This document shows, piece by piece, positions 8,721 through 17,743 of a DNA stretch of 64,000 bases. The stretch lies in NCBI GenBank assembly GCA_002282445.1, contig NCJK01000002.1:310001-374000 (forward strand), written 5' to 3'. A program made the translations under genes and the position numbers. The notes beneath the pieces are model-generated. The model had not been told where the DNA came from. It saw only the letters and a program-made list of their open reading frames with translations, and searched no databases. Source of the stretch: Burkholderiales bacterium 39-55-53 (GTDB lineage: Bacteria > Pseudomonadota > Gammaproteobacteria > Burkholderiales > Burkholderiaceae_C). Every line of letters begins with the position of its first letter. Position 1 is the stretch's first letter.

Positions 8721-11099
8721 CTACTTACCACGCAGGCGAAGTGCATTACCAATCACTGATGCAGAACTAAAACTCATGGCAAGTGCCGCAATCATTGGGG
8801 ATAGTAGCCAACCTGTTAATGGATACAACACTCCCGCAGCAACTGGAATCCCCAGGGCGTTATAAAGAAAAGCAAACATCAAGTTTTGTTTCATATTGCG
8901 CACAGTGTCTTGTGACAGTTGTCTTGCCACGGCAATGCCTCGCAGGTCGCCTTTGACAAGAGTCACTTGCGCGCTGTTCATCGCCACGTCAGTGCCAGTT
9001 CCCATGGCAATACCCACATCAGCCTTGGCGAGAGCTGGTGCATCATTGATGCCATCCCCCGCCATTGCAACAATACAACCTTGTTTTTGTAACTTGTCCA
9101 CAAGCGCAAGCTTGTCAGCAGGCTTGACTTCGCCGTGTACCTCATCAATCCCAAGTCTTGCGCCAACGGAGCGGGCTGTGGTCAGACCATCACCCGTTGC
9201 CATGACGATGCGTAGACCTGCCGCTCTGAGCGTTGCCAATGCCTCAGGGGTGCTTGCCTTAATCGGATCAGACACAGCTAACAACCCCATCAACTGTCCG
9301 TCGATGGCCAGATGCATCACGCTAGCACCCTCTGAGCGAAGCGTCTCTGCCTGTGCAAATAAAGCCTGAACAGACACACCAAGCTGGTCCATCAATGCTG
9401 TATTTCCCAATGCCAATTGGCGACCGCCTACTTGGCCACGTACACCAATGCCAGAACTAGATTCGAAGCTCTGTGGTTTTTCTAAAGAGAAATTACGTTC
9501 GCGCGCAGCGCGAACGATGGCATCAGCCAAGGGGTGTTCGCTACCTTGGTCTAGGCTAGCAGCAAGGCGAAGAACCTCGTCTTCATGGAAACCTGATGCT
9601 GCAACTGCACGGTCAAATGCTGGTCTCCCCTCCGTGAGTGTTCCGGTCTTATCGATGATTAGTGTGTCTATTTTTCTCAAGTTTTCTATGGCTGCTGCAT
9701 CACGGAATAGCACACCGTGTGTTGCACCACGGCCAGTGGCGACCATGATAGACATCGGTGTGGCCAGCCCTAACGCACAAGGACAAGCAATGATGAGCAC
9801 AGCTACTGCATTGATCAGTGCGTAGACCCAACTGGGTTCAGGCCCAAACATGCCCCATCCCAAAAAAGTGATCAGGGCCACGGCAACAACACTCATCACG
9901 AACCAGCCTGCAACGACATCGGCCATACGTTGCATTGGAGCCCGAGAACGTTGGGCCTGGGCTACCATCTGGACGATCTGAGACAGCATAGTCGCCGAGC
10001 CGACCTTTTCAGAGCGCATCACAAGAGCGCCATTGGTATTCAACGTCGCTCCGATAACTTTATCGCCTACATGCTTTGACACAGGCACGGGCTCACCAGT
10101 GAGCATAGATTCATCCACAGCACTACCACCCTCCGTCACCACACCATCTACCGGCACCTTTTCGCCTGGACGAATGCGCAGCAAATCACCCACATGCACA
10201 TGGGTCAATGGCACGTCCTCTTCTGAGCCGTCTGGATGGATGCGACGAGCAGTCTTTGGGGCGAGTCCAAGTAGAGACTTAATAGCAGCCGAAGTCTGCG
10301 AGCGTGCTTTCAACTCCAGAAGTTGTCCGAGCAAGGTGAGCGAAATGATGACTGCTGAAGCCTCAAAATACACGGCTACACGGCCCATCGAGATGAATGA
10401 GTCTGGAAATAAATGAGGCGCCAAGGTGGCTACTAAGCTGTAAATAAAAGCTGCCCCCGTGCCCAAACCAATCAAAGTCCACATATTAGGACTGCGGTTC
10501 ACAATGGATTGAAATCCGCGAAAGAAAAATGGCCATCCTGCCCACAACACGATTGGCAGCGAGAGGGCCATTTCGATCCAACTTTGCACGGACATGTCGA
10601 ACCAATTCAACCGATGTCCTGCCATCGCCAAAAAAGTTACGATGACTGTCAGAGGGAGAGTCCACCAGAAGCGTCGTTGAAAGTCACGAAGTTCTGGGTT
10701 TTCATCTTCTTCCAGTTCGGGGATCAACGGCTCTAGCGTCATTCCACACTTGGGGCAAGTGCCAGGATGGTCCTGTCGAATTTCAGGATGCATTGGACAG
10801 GTATATACGGCACCAGCTACCGGTGGCAATGCAACTGACTCTTCTGTGTGATGCGCCATGTACTGCATAGGATTCGCATCAAATTTCGTTTTACATTTGG
10901 AACTACAGAAGAAAAATGCTCGTCCCATGTGCGCAGACTGGTAAGCGGACTGGCTAGTCACTGTCATTCCACATATTGGATCTTTCAAGGCAGCAGGCGT
11001 TTTCTCACCGTGATTAACGGCCAGGGGGTCCTGTGTAGTTCTATGACAGTGTGAGTGATCGTGCGAATGTACGTGGTCATCGTGTTGATATGTGTTCAT
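8721..11099 (-). CDS. copA: Copper-translocating P1B-type ATPase
   Basis: The 792-residue pump exports Cu(I) from the cytoplasm. The N-terminus has a His-rich leader ([14 protein letters not shown]), a YHS-type domain (DPICGMTV with a later [11 protein letters not shown]) and a heavy-metal-binding segment (YTCPMHPEI ... CPKCGM). The transporter core shows the actuator motif LTGEPVPV, the membrane metal site [12 protein letters not shown], the phosphorylation motif [10 protein letters not shown] and the hinge [16 protein letters not shown]. The CPC motif and neighbouring copper genes argue for Cu(I) or Ag(I). No classic GMTCxxC HMA domain is present; separate HMA proteins are encoded at 13146 and 20439. 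It is the last gene of the copper run. Confidence 0.95.
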   Translation of the reverse strand: MNTYQHDDHVHSHDHSHCHRTTQDPLAVNHGEKTPAALKDPICGMTVTSQSAYQSAHMGRAFFFCSSKCKTKFDANPMQYMAHHTEESVALPPVAGAVYTCPMHPEIRQDHPGTCPKCGMTLEPLIPELEEDENPELRDFQRRFWWTLPLTVIVTFLAMAGHRLNWFDMSVQSWIEMALSLPIVLWAGWPFFFRGFQSIVNRSPNMWTLIGLGTGAAFIYSLVATLAPHLFPDSFISMGRVAVYFEASAVIISLTLLGQLLELKARSQTSAAIKSLLGLAPKTARRIHPDGSEEDVPLTHVHVGDLLRIRPGEKVPVDGVVTEGGSAVDESMLTGEPVPVSKHVGDKVIGATLNTNGALVMRSEKVGSATMLSQIVQMVAQAQRSRAPMQRMADVVAGWFVMSVVAVALITFLGWGMFGPEPSWVYALINAVAVLIIACPCALGLATPMSIMVATGRGATHGVLFRDAAAIENLRKIDTLIIDKTGTLTEGRPAFDRAVAASGFHEDEVLRLAASLDQGSEHPLADAIVRAARERNFSLEKPQSFESSSGIGVRGQVGGRQLALGNTALMDQLGVSVQALFAQAETLRSEGASVMHLAIDGQLMGLLAVSDPIKASTPEALATLRAAGLRIVMATGDGLTTARSVGARLGIDEVHGEVKPADKLALVDKLQKQGCIVAMAGDGINDAPALAKADVGIAMGTGTDVAMNSAQVTLVKGDLRGIAVARQLSQDTVRNMKQNLMFAFLYNALGIPVAAGVLYPLTGWLLSPMIAALAMSFSSASVIGNALRLRGK

Positions 11100-11118
11100 G
11101 ATGTTTCTGTCGCGAGTG

Positions 11119-11619
11119 TTAAGTCAACATGACGGGGGTATCTGAAAGATCGTTAACAAATGTCTCATTTGAAGGGAAGTGATTGCTGATCGCGATTGCG
11201 AGTGCTGCAATTCCAGTCAACGCGCCTTTTTCAAACTGTGACTTAGAAAAATTACTCTGCATTTCCTGACAAATCGAATGCCAAGATTCATCACCAACCT
11301 TAGTATGGATACCCCTGTCAGCCACGATCTCAACAGCGTGGTCTGCGAGCAAGACATAAATTAAGACGCCGTTGTTGCGTTCTGTGTCCCATACCCGCAG
11401 TTGGGAGAACACTTCAATAGCGCGCTCGCGGGAAGATTGACCTTTTAGTAGACGAAAGCCATCCAAGCTGCCCTCAATGGCGAACCGAATCTCGCCGCCA
11501 TGGAGCTGCTCACTTTCATGAATGGCTTTCTCTATTGCGCGAAGACTTTCTTTGCTAAAAGCACGATGTGTCTGCCAATCCGTGAAAAACAAATGCTCAA
11601 TGATGCGTTTGATATCCAT
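11119..11619 (-). CDS. TPM-domain protein (soluble)
   Basis: The 166-residue product starts at the ATG at 11619 ([11 protein letters not shown]), two bases after the stop of the previous TPM gene; the frame upstream of this codon lies inside that gene. Family features include [40 protein letters not shown] and a C-terminal helix. TPM domains occur in the YgcG and Psb32 families. No signal peptide or membrane helix is visible, so it may act in the cytoplasm or bind the membrane through its neighbours. It forms a three-gene unit with the next TPM gene and lemA. Confidence 0.8.
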   Translation of the reverse strand: MDIKRIIEHLFFTDWQTHRAFSKESLRAIEKAIHESEQLHGGEIRFAIEGSLDGFRLLKGQSSRERAIEVFSQLRVWDTERNNGVLIYVLLADHAVEIVADRGIHTKVGDESWHSICQEMQSNFSKSQFEKGALTGIAALAIAISNHFPSNETFVNDLSDTPVMLT

Positions 11620-11621
11620 TG

Positions 11622-12482
11622 TTACCACCGTCCCGAGGCACCGCCGCCGCCAAATCCACCACCGCCCCCCCGAAATCCTCCTCCGCCCGATCCATATCGG
11701 CCTCCTCCTGACATTGAACCTAAACCATGCAACACCGGAGCTGCACCTATCAATGTGACGAACATGGCTGTGAAACCAGCGATAACGGAGAGAAACAATG
11801 AGCCAATCACCAACCACGCCAGTCCTGTGACGACTGCGCCAGTCAGCAGAGATCCAGCCACTTTGCCAAAAATATTGCGCAATACTCCACCAACGCTTAA
11901 CGACAAAATAAACAGAAACGGCAAGAACTGTCGGATGTTCGGATCGGTATTCCTAGAATGACTTTGAGCTTGCGGTAATGAATCCCCGTCCACAACCCGA
12001 ATAATTTGTTCAACACCTAATTGAAGTCCACCATAGAAATCTCCCTGTTTGAACCGGGGCACGATGATCTCGCTGATGATGCGCTTACTGACAATGTCTG
12101 AGAGAGCGCCTTCTAGGCCATAACCGACCTCAATACGCAAAGTACGGTCATCCTTGGCTACGACCAAAATTACCCCGTCGTCCACCTTTTGTCGCCCAAG
12201 TTTCCATTGCTCAGCAACTCGCAGAGCATATTGCTCAATTCCTTCTGGCTGGGTTGTTGGAATTATCAGAACAGCCAGCTGAGTGCCATTTCGTGCTTCA
12301 AAAGCCGTCAGTGACTGTTCGAGGGTTGATCTTTGCTCTGTCGTGAGCGTGCCTGTTTGATCCGTGACGTGGCCGACCAACTGCGGGACTGCCACCTGTG
12401 CGCTTGAAATGTACGGAGCGAGCAGCGCAAGCGTGAGTCCGATGGCAGCGCACCAGCGCTCGATTGCGCCCTTCAAAATCAT
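11622..12482 (-). CDS. TPM-domain membrane protein, YgcG family
   Basis: The 286-residue protein has a signal sequence (residues 1-29, ending SSAQVAVPQL), a TPM domain (about 35-170; DQTGTLTTEQRSTLEQSL and DRTLRIEVGYGLEGALSD), hydrophobic segments (about 185-250) and a glycine-rich tail (GGGGFRGGGGGFGGGG). This is the classic YgcG arrangement. It overlaps lemA upstream by 4 bp, and the LemA-YgcG pair is widely conserved as a membrane-associated unit of unsettled function. Its presence within a copper cluster is unusual. Confidence 0.88.
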   Translation of the reverse strand: MILKGAIERWCAAIGLTLALLAPYISSAQVAVPQLVGHVTDQTGTLTTEQRSTLEQSLTAFEARNGTQLAVLIIPTTQPEGIEQYALRVAEQWKLGRQKVDDGVILVVAKDDRTLRIEVGYGLEGALSDIVSKRIISEIIVPRFKQGDFYGGLQLGVEQIIRVVDGDSLPQAQSHSRNTDPNIRQFLPFLFILSLSVGGVLRNIFGKVAGSLLTGAVVTGLAWLVIGSLFLSVIAGFTAMFVTLIGAAPVLHGLGSMSGGGRYGSGGGGFRGGGGGFGGGGASGRW

Positions 12483-13111
12483 TTACTGTTACCAGATGCT
12501 GCGTTCGTAGTTGACGCAGGCGCACTGTCGAAATTTACGGTAGGCGGTTTGGAGATTTCCTTCTCGTTCTCGACGGTGAAATTGGACTTTTCTTTGTACC
12601 CAAACATCATCGCCGTCAGGTTAGACGGGAAGGAACGAACCGTCACGTTGTATTCCTGAACCGCTTTGATATAACGATTACGCGCGACCGTGATTCGGTT
12701 TTCCGTGCCTTCTAACTGCGCTTGTAAATCTCTGAATGCCTGATTGGCTTTTAAATTTGGGTAGTTCTCTGACACGACCAATAAACGTGACAAAGCCCCA
12801 GTCAATTGGCCTTGAGCCTGCTGAAACTTCTGAAAGGCTGCGGGGTCATTGATGAGCTCAGGAGAAGCCTGAATTGAAGTGGCTTTAGACCGCGCCTCAA
12901 CCACCTTGGTGAGTGTGTCCTGTTCAAACTTGGTTTCACCTTTGATCGTGCTGACCAAATTAGGAACCAGGTCCGATCGACGTTGGTACTGATTCAGCAC
13001 CTCTGCCCAACTCGCTTTGATTTGCTCGTCTGTACTCTGGAAAGTGTTGTAGCCACACCCCGTCAAGCTTAGGAGCGTGAAAGAGATGATGAGGATGAGA
13101 AGTTTGCGCAT
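12479..13111 (-). CDS. lemA: LemA family lipoprotein
   Basis: The 210-residue product starts at the ATG at 13111 (MRKLLILIISFTLLSLTGCGYN), which gives a lipobox (LTGC). The longer upstream frame overlaps the HMA gene and looks unnatural. The family hallmarks are IKASWAEVLNQYQRRSDLVPNLVS, EARSKATSI and the NYPNLKANQAFRDLQAQLEGTENRI segment followed by RNRYIKAVQEYN. LemA proteins are helical, membrane-anchored and often co-transcribed with YgcG-type TPM proteins, as here (ATGA overlap). Confidence 0.92.
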   Translation of the reverse strand: MRKLLILIISFTLLSLTGCGYNTFQSTDEQIKASWAEVLNQYQRRSDLVPNLVSTIKGETKFEQDTLTKVVEARSKATSIQASPELINDPAAFQKFQQAQGQLTGALSRLLVVSENYPNLKANQAFRDLQAQLEGTENRITVARNRYIKAVQEYNVTVRSFPSNLTAMMFGYKEKSNFTVENEKEISKPPTVNFDSAPASTTNAASGNSK

Positions 13112-13145
13112 TTTGTAACCTTCAAATAAAAGAGAAAGACCAGAC

Positions 13146-13436
13146 TTACCCGCAACAACAACCGCCTTTGTTTGACTGGCCACTATGGCACCCACCACTC
13201 GACACTGGCTGTATGGATCCAGCATCTGTTGCAATAGTTGCTATGTAGTCCTCTTTGGCCAAGGCTTCAATGAGTAATTCAGTGCCAGCTTGCAGTTCGC
13301 CACTCACACGAGCACGTCCACTTGCAAGATCGACCTCCACATGTGCAACACCAGGAACAGCTTCCAAAGCTTGCTTGACATGTTTGACGCATGATCCACA
13401 CGTCATACCTTCTACTTTTAATTCAAGGGAGTTCAT
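13146..13436 (-). CDS. HMA-domain copper chaperone with Cys-rich tail
   Basis: The 96-residue protein starts at the ATG at 13436 (MNSLELKVEGMTCGSC), preceded by an AAAGGAC ribosome site. It is a single heavy-metal-associated domain with the GMTCGSC metal site, followed by a tail rich in Cys and His (GGCHSGQSNKGGCCCG). The fold binds Cu(I) and passes it to P1B ATPases such as the CopA encoded downstream. The extra C-terminal cysteines are not part of the standard CopZ fold and may provide additional metal capacity. Confidence 0.92.
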   Translation of the reverse strand: MNSLELKVEGMTCGSCVKHVKQALEAVPGVAHVEVDLASGRARVSGELQAGTELLIEALAKEDYIATIATDAGSIQPVSSGGCHSGQSNKGGCCCG

Positions 13437-13492
13437 TTGTATGTCCTTTAGATTTGGGTCAATGCTGCTCAACGAAATAGCGCTATCAGAGA

Positions 13493-14149
13493 CTAGTCGC
13501 TTGATGAAGAAGATGACTGGTTGAACTGCGGAATAAATCGAGGGGTTTGGTTGGCATATTGCTCATAGGTCTCACCGAATTGCGAACGCATCTCAGTCTC
13601 CTCAGTAACAGCTAAACGACCGTACATAAGCAGCAGTATCGGGAACATGGCAAGGGTCAGCAATGTAGGCCATTGCAAAAGGAACCCAAGCAAGATCATT
13701 ACAAACGCGACATATTGTGGGTGTCGTATGCGTGCGTAAGGCCCCGCAGTTGCAAGTGAGTGTCGACGCTGGGCGTGATAAAGCACATTCCATGCGGTTG
13801 ATAACAAGTAAAAACCATAGCCAAGGAAGATGTAGCTTGCAATATGCAAGAACCCAAAGTGGGGATCACCTTTTTCACCAAGCAGCGTAGACCAGAGATG
13901 GCCCGAGTTGTGGGACAAAAGATCAAGGCCAGGAAAGCGCGTTTGCAGCCAGCCCGATAACAAATAGATCGTCAGCGGAAATCCATACATCTCTACAAAC
14001 AAGGCGACAACAAATGCCGCAAACGCACTAAATGTTCGCCAGTCACGCGCAGTGTTTGGCTTGAAAAAGCTAAAGGCGAACATGATGAAGATCGCCGAAT
14101 TTAGGATCACCAATGACCAAAGACCGTAAGCTGATTCTGTATGGTTCAT
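13493..14149 (-). CDS. Isoprenylcysteine carboxyl methyltransferase (ICMT)-family membrane protein
   Basis: The 218-residue polytopic membrane protein has at least four hydrophobic segments and the C-terminal ICMT/PEMT-like signature ARIRHPQYVAFVMILLGFLLQW followed by EETEMRSQFGETYEQY. Members methylate lipids or cysteines using S-adenosylmethionine, but the substrates of bacterial metal-island members are unknown. The start overlaps the DUF2933 gene upstream by 4 bp. Such genes are recurrent partners of DUF2933 and copper ATPases in proteobacterial metal islands. Confidence 0.85.
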   Translation of the reverse strand: MNHTESAYGLWSLVILNSAIFIMFAFSFFKPNTARDWRTFSAFAAFVVALFVEMYGFPLTIYLLSGWLQTRFPGLDLLSHNSGHLWSTLLGEKGDPHFGFLHIASYIFLGYGFYLLSTAWNVLYHAQRRHSLATAGPYARIRHPQYVAFVMILLGFLLQWPTLLTLAMFPILLLMYGRLAVTEETEMRSQFGETYEQYANQTPRFIPQFNQSSSSSSD

Positions 14150-14415
14150 GATGACTCTCCGGGTTTACGGACTTCAGAATTGCTCGACGATTCGGAATGA
14201 ATGTGTCCATGGTGATGACCATGACCACCATGCATGAAAACATGCATCAATGGACAAGCCAGAAGCAGTAGAAAGGGCAAAGCGCCAACGACATGAGCCA
14301 AGTGTTCCGTTAGTAAAAAGTAGGCTGCTACCCCACCGATGACCAACAGCCCGATGGCGTAGCGGGAAGACCAAAAACTCGGTGGGGCATCTTGCCCCTC
14401 GTGTTGGTGTGTCAT
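14146..14415 (-). CDS. DUF2933 small membrane protein
   Basis: The 89-residue protein has two hydrophobic segments (YAIGLLVIGGVAAYFLL and VVGALPFLLLLACPLMHVFMH) and a His-rich loop (HGGHGHHHGHIH). The CPLMHVFMHGGHGHHH region is characteristic of DUF2933 proteins, which co-occur with metal-resistance genes. The Cys, Met and His residues at the membrane surface suggest metal handling; the function is not established. It overlaps the ICMT-family gene by ATGA. Confidence 0.85.
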   Translation of the reverse strand: MTHQHEGQDAPPSFWSSRYAIGLLVIGGVAAYFLLTEHLAHVVGALPFLLLLACPLMHVFMHGGHGHHHGHIHSESSSNSEVRKPGESS

Positions 14416-14441
14416 GACAAATTCCCCTATGTTGAGATTTA

Positions 14442-14903
14442 TTATTTCGCTGGCGAGGCTGGCGTACGGTCAATCATCATTTGCATCATGGACTCCATCA
14501 TGTCCATTCGCTTTTCCATCATCTGCTGACGGTCAGCCATGTTTCCGCTCATGCCTTTGCCAGCTTGCATGCCGCTCATACTAGACATACTCCCCATCTG
14601 CTTCATCATGCCCATGCCCTCTTGCATCATCTTCATGTGCTCAGCCATCAATGCCTGACGCTCTTCTGGAGATTTGGCAGATGCCATCTTTTCATGCATA
14701 GCTTGCATGTCTTTCATGTGTTTATCCATCGAAGCCATGTTGTCTGCATTCACAGATTTACCCGGCGCTTTCTTGACATTCGCCGCAGGTGAAACAGCAC
14801 CAGCTGGATGGTGATCTTTATGTTCATCGGCGTTTTGCGCCAAAGCTCCCATCGAAACTGCCGCTACACAAAGTCCAATGAGAGAGTTACGGATATTGGT
14901 CAT
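14442..14903 (-). CDS. Periplasmic Met-rich copper-binding protein
   Basis: The 153-residue protein has a signal peptide (MTNIRNSLIGLCVAAVSMGALAQ) and a helical, methionine-rich mature part (MDKHMKDMQAMHEKM, MMQEGMGMMKQMGS). Methionine and histidine clusters of this kind bind Cu(I)/Ag(I) in periplasmic proteins such as PcoE-like proteins. It shares the segment EERQALMAEH with the protein encoded at 20048-20407, so the two are related. It probably buffers periplasmic copper within this operon. Confidence 0.8.
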   Translation of the reverse strand: MTNIRNSLIGLCVAAVSMGALAQNADEHKDHHPAGAVSPAANVKKAPGKSVNADNMASMDKHMKDMQAMHEKMASAKSPEERQALMAEHMKMMQEGMGMMKQMGSMSSMSGMQAGKGMSGNMADRQQMMEKRMDMMESMMQMMIDRTPASPAK

Positions 14904-14989
14904 GATTTCTTCCTTACTAGTTTGAAAACAGCTACTTTCTCAAGCCTGATGGTTTGATAGATAGCGGAGCACGTTGATAAAACGCGTTT

Positions 14990-15289
14990 TTATTGAGCCG
15001 GTTGGATGTCTGTCACGATCATCCTGCCACCCTCATTGACCACCATAAACTTAATCTTTTCTCCAGCCTTGATGTCAGTCAATAAGTTCTTGTTTTTAGC
15101 TGTAAAAACCATGGTCATGCTTGGCATATCCAAATGTTTGATTTCGCCGTGCTTTATCGTGACCTTTCCTGTTTCAAGGTCAACCTTCTTAACTTCACCG
15201 TCAGTTAGTGATTGAGCGAAGCCACTTATTGGCAAAGTCATACCCAAAGCGATCATGGATATAGCGAGAATTTTTTTAATAGTGTTCAT
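14990..15289 (-). CDS. cusF: CusF-like periplasmic copper-binding protein
   Basis: The 99-residue protein has a signal peptide (to about residue 25, GFAQS) and a small beta-barrel domain. Its sequence DLETGKVTIKHGEIKHLDMPSMTMVFTAKN contains the CusF Cu(I)/Ag(I) ligands (His36, Met47 and Met49 of E. coli CusF; here H in IKHLDMPSMTM with the two Met). It is a periplasmic metallochaperone. A close paralogue is encoded at 50600-50944 in the same relative position of the second copper operon. Confidence 0.93.
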   Translation of the reverse strand: MNTIKKILAISMIALGMTLPISGFAQSLTDGEVKKVDLETGKVTIKHGEIKHLDMPSMTMVFTAKNKNLLTDIKAGEKIKFMVVNEGGRMIVTDIQPAQ

Positions 15290-15296
15290 GTTGTCC

Positions 15297-15773
15297 TCAT
15301 GTGTAAGAGTGAAATACTTTTGATGTGCCGTCTTTTTGAATCAATAAAACTTGATAGGCGTCACGCTTTCCGCCGTAAACGGATCCATCCATTCCTGGTG
15401 ATCCGATAGGCATACCTGGCACAGCTAGACCCAAAGCTTGTGGCTTTTCTTGGAGCAACCTTTGGATATCTGATGCAGGAACATGACCTTCAATCACGTA
15501 CCCTTCGACTAATGCGGTGTGACAGGAAGCAAATTTCTGAGGCATGCCCAACCTTGATCTGGCAGCGTTATTGCCTTGTTCAAAAACCTTTGCAACAAAA
15601 TTATTTTTTTCTATGTGAGCTATCCAGTCTTTGCAGCAACCGCAGTTTGGATCTTTCCAAACTTGAATTGAAAAAGGGTTTGCAGCAACTGCAAATGAGG
15701 ATGAACTCAAAGCAAATAGACTAATAAACAGTGAACGTCTTCTTAGATTTTTCTCATTAAATGTGTAGGTCAT
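15297..15773 (-). CDS. DUF411 periplasmic metal-binding protein
   Basis: The 158-residue product starts at the ATG at 15773, with a GGAAGGAG ribosome site; the longer frame would overlap the cupredoxin gene. A signal region (residues 10-32) precedes the DUF411 domain with the motif VWKDPNCGCCKDWI. Further family motifs are LGMPQKFASCHTALVEGYVIEGHVPA and VPGMPIGSPGMDG. The CGCC cysteines and the Cys/His pair in SCHT are probable metal ligands. DUF411 proteins are common in copper operons. The paralogue is at 50952-51434. Confidence 0.9.
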   Translation of the reverse strand: MTYTFNEKNLRRRSLFISLFALSSSSFAVAANPFSIQVWKDPNCGCCKDWIAHIEKNNFVAKVFEQGNNAARSRLGMPQKFASCHTALVEGYVIEGHVPASDIQRLLQEKPQALGLAVPGMPIGSPGMDGSVYGGKRDAYQVLLIQKDGTSKVFHSYT

Positions 15774-15801
15774 AACGTGTGCTCCTTCCCGTTCGTTTAA
15801 T

Positions 15802-16290
15802 TTACTTTTTACCAACTTTGATCAAGCCCTTCATTCCTGCCTCGTAGTGGCCAGGCATCAAGCAAGCGAAATTCACACCTCCTGCATTTGTAAACTGCCA
15901 AATAATTTCACCCTGCTGTCCCGGACTTAGGGTGACTTTGTTTGGTTCGTCATGCTCCATGTCAGGAAATTTTTTCATAAGTTCTAAATGTTCAAGCAAT
16001 TCCTTTTGAGTACCCAAGCTCAATTCGTGTTTGACTTGACCATTGTTTTTAATAACAAAACGTACGGTTTCACCCCTTCGCACCGAAATATTTGAAGGAG
16101 TAAATAGCATGTTGTCAGTCATGACGACCGAGATGGTGCGATTTACGTTGACACTTTCGCCCGGTTTACCGATTGCGGTTTCGTTCTCTCCATGCTGGTG
16201 ACCACCAGCATGGTCACCGCCTGCATACACCACACCGGTAAATGCAATGGCTACTAACAGGATCAGCGTTTGTGCTTTTGTCTGTTTCAT
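15802..16290 (-). CDS. Periplasmic cupredoxin (plastocyanin/azurin-like)
   Basis: The 162-residue protein has a signal peptide (to VYAGG), a short His-rich segment (GGDHAGGHQHGE) and a cupredoxin domain. The type-1 copper ligands are readable: a His in KHELSLG and the C-terminal loop FACLMPGHYEAGM with Cys, His and Met. The insert after the first His (KELLEHLELMKKFPDMEHDEP) is typical of this copper-operon subgroup. It may donate or accept electrons or copper with the multicopper oxidase encoded just upstream. Paralogue at 51461-51955. Confidence 0.92.
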   Translation of the reverse strand: MKQTKAQTLILLVAIAFTGVVYAGGDHAGGHQHGENETAIGKPGESVNVNRTISVVMTDNMLFTPSNISVRRGETVRFVIKNNGQVKHELSLGTQKELLEHLELMKKFPDMEHDEPNKVTLSPGQQGEIIWQFTNAGGVNFACLMPGHYEAGMKGLIKVGKK

Positions 16291-16318
16291 TTAACTTCTC
16301 CGTTTTTGGAATTTCTTG

Positions 16319-17731
16319 TTAATGCTCACCATGAGCGTTGGGCTTGCGAATCTGAACTTCAAAATCTTTGGAGGGTTTTTGAGTCCTGGGCATGGATTGC
16401 CCACCTGCTGAACTGTTGCGAGCGGGTTTCGCCACAGCACCTTTGTACGGCTGTGCCACAGTTCCTGCCGGATGCTTGTACCAACCTGGGTTTTTGTAGT
16501 CACCCGGCTTTTGGTCTTTTCGAACCTTGAGCACACTGAACATACCCCCCATTTCGACGGAACCAAATGGCCCCTCACCCGTCATCATGGGTGCCGTGTT
16601 ATCAGGAATTGGCATCTCCATCTCAGACATGTCTGCCATTCCGCGCTCGCCCATCACCATGTAATCAGGAATCAAGCTGTTGATCTTTTTGCCAATGTCG
16701 CGATGGTCCACTCCAATCATGGTGGGCACGCTGTGCCCCATGGCGTTCATGGTGTGATGGCTCTTGTGACAATGGAATGACCAGTCGCCTTCCTCATCAG
16801 CTACAAATTCAATCTGGCGCATTTGCCCCACTGCCACATCGGTCGTAACTTCTGGCCAACGTGCTGTTTGTGGGATTGGACCGCCATCTGTGCCGGTCAC
16901 TGTGAACTCATGGCCATGCAAGTGGATGGGGTGATTGGTCATCGTCAAATTGCCCACCCTAATACGTACCTTGTCATTGAGCCTGACGTTCAACGAGTCG
17001 ATACCAGGAAAGATACGACTGTTCCAACTCCAGAGATTGAAGTCCAGCATCGTCATAGTTTTTGGTGTGTAACTGCCTGGGTCAATGTCAAATGCGTTCA
17101 ACAGGAAACAGAAGTCTCGATTCACCTCATCGATAAGTGGATGTTTTTCCTTGGGGTGCGTGATCCACAAGCCCATCATGCCCATAGCCATTTGTGTCAT
17201 CTCATCGGCATGGGGGTGGTACATGAAACTGCCTGGTCGTCTGGCTACGAATTCGTAAACAAACGTTTGTCCTGGCTTGATGGACTTTTGCGTCAAGCCT
17301 GATACACCATCCATGCCATTTGGTAAGCGTTGCCCATGCCAATGCACGCTTGTGTGCTCTGGAAGTTTGTTAGTCACAAAAATACGCACGCGATCACCCT
17401 CGACCACTTCGATGGTCGGGCCGGGACTTTGTCCGTTGTAGCCCCAGAGATGTGCTTTGAAGCCAGGGGCCATCTCTCTCACCACGGGCTCGGCAACCAG
17501 ATGAAACTCTTTCACACCTTGGTTCATACGCCAAGGCAGTGTCCAGCCGTTGAGTGTGACCACGGGGTTGTAGGGACGTCCGGTGTTGGGGACCAGAGGT
17601 GGCATGGTGTCGGGCTTGGACTGAATCACAGGCTCCGGCAACCCAGCCAATGCGAATTTACCCACAGTAGCTGCTGTAACAGCTCCTCCGGCAATACCTG
17701 CTGCTTTAAAAAAATCTCGTCTTGAAGTCAT
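16319..17731 (-). CDS. Tat-exported multicopper oxidase
   Basis: The 470-residue enzyme starts at the ATG at 17731 (MTSRRDFFKAAG), preceded by a GGAAA-type site. The SRRDFF motif marks a Tat signal for folded export. Copper-centre motifs are HWHGQR, YHPHADEM, HPIHLHGHEF and the C-terminal FHCHKSHHTMNAMGH, which include the HCH cluster of the type-1/trinuclear centre. The enzyme probably oxidises Cu(I) to the less toxic Cu(II) in the periplasm. It is shorter than PcoA/CopA (about 600 residues). The upstream lipoprotein channel gene ends 12 bases before this start. Paralogue at 51978-53405. Confidence 0.93.
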   Translation of the reverse strand: MTSRRDFFKAAGIAGGAVTAATVGKFALAGLPEPVIQSKPDTMPPLVPNTGRPYNPVVTLNGWTLPWRMNQGVKEFHLVAEPVVREMAPGFKAHLWGYNGQSPGPTIEVVEGDRVRIFVTNKLPEHTSVHWHGQRLPNGMDGVSGLTQKSIKPGQTFVYEFVARRPGSFMYHPHADEMTQMAMGMMGLWITHPKEKHPLIDEVNRDFCFLLNAFDIDPGSYTPKTMTMLDFNLWSWNSRIFPGIDSLNVRLNDKVRIRVGNLTMTNHPIHLHGHEFTVTGTDGGPIPQTARWPEVTTDVAVGQMRQIEFVADEEGDWSFHCHKSHHTMNAMGHSVPTMIGVDHRDIGKKINSLIPDYMVMGERGMADMSEMEMPIPDNTAPMMTGEGPFGSVEMGGMFSVLKVRKDQKPGDYKNPGWYKHPAGTVAQPYKGAVAKPARNSSAGGQSMPRTQKPSKDFEVQIRKPNAHGEH

Positions 17732-17743
17732 GCTTATTTCCAA

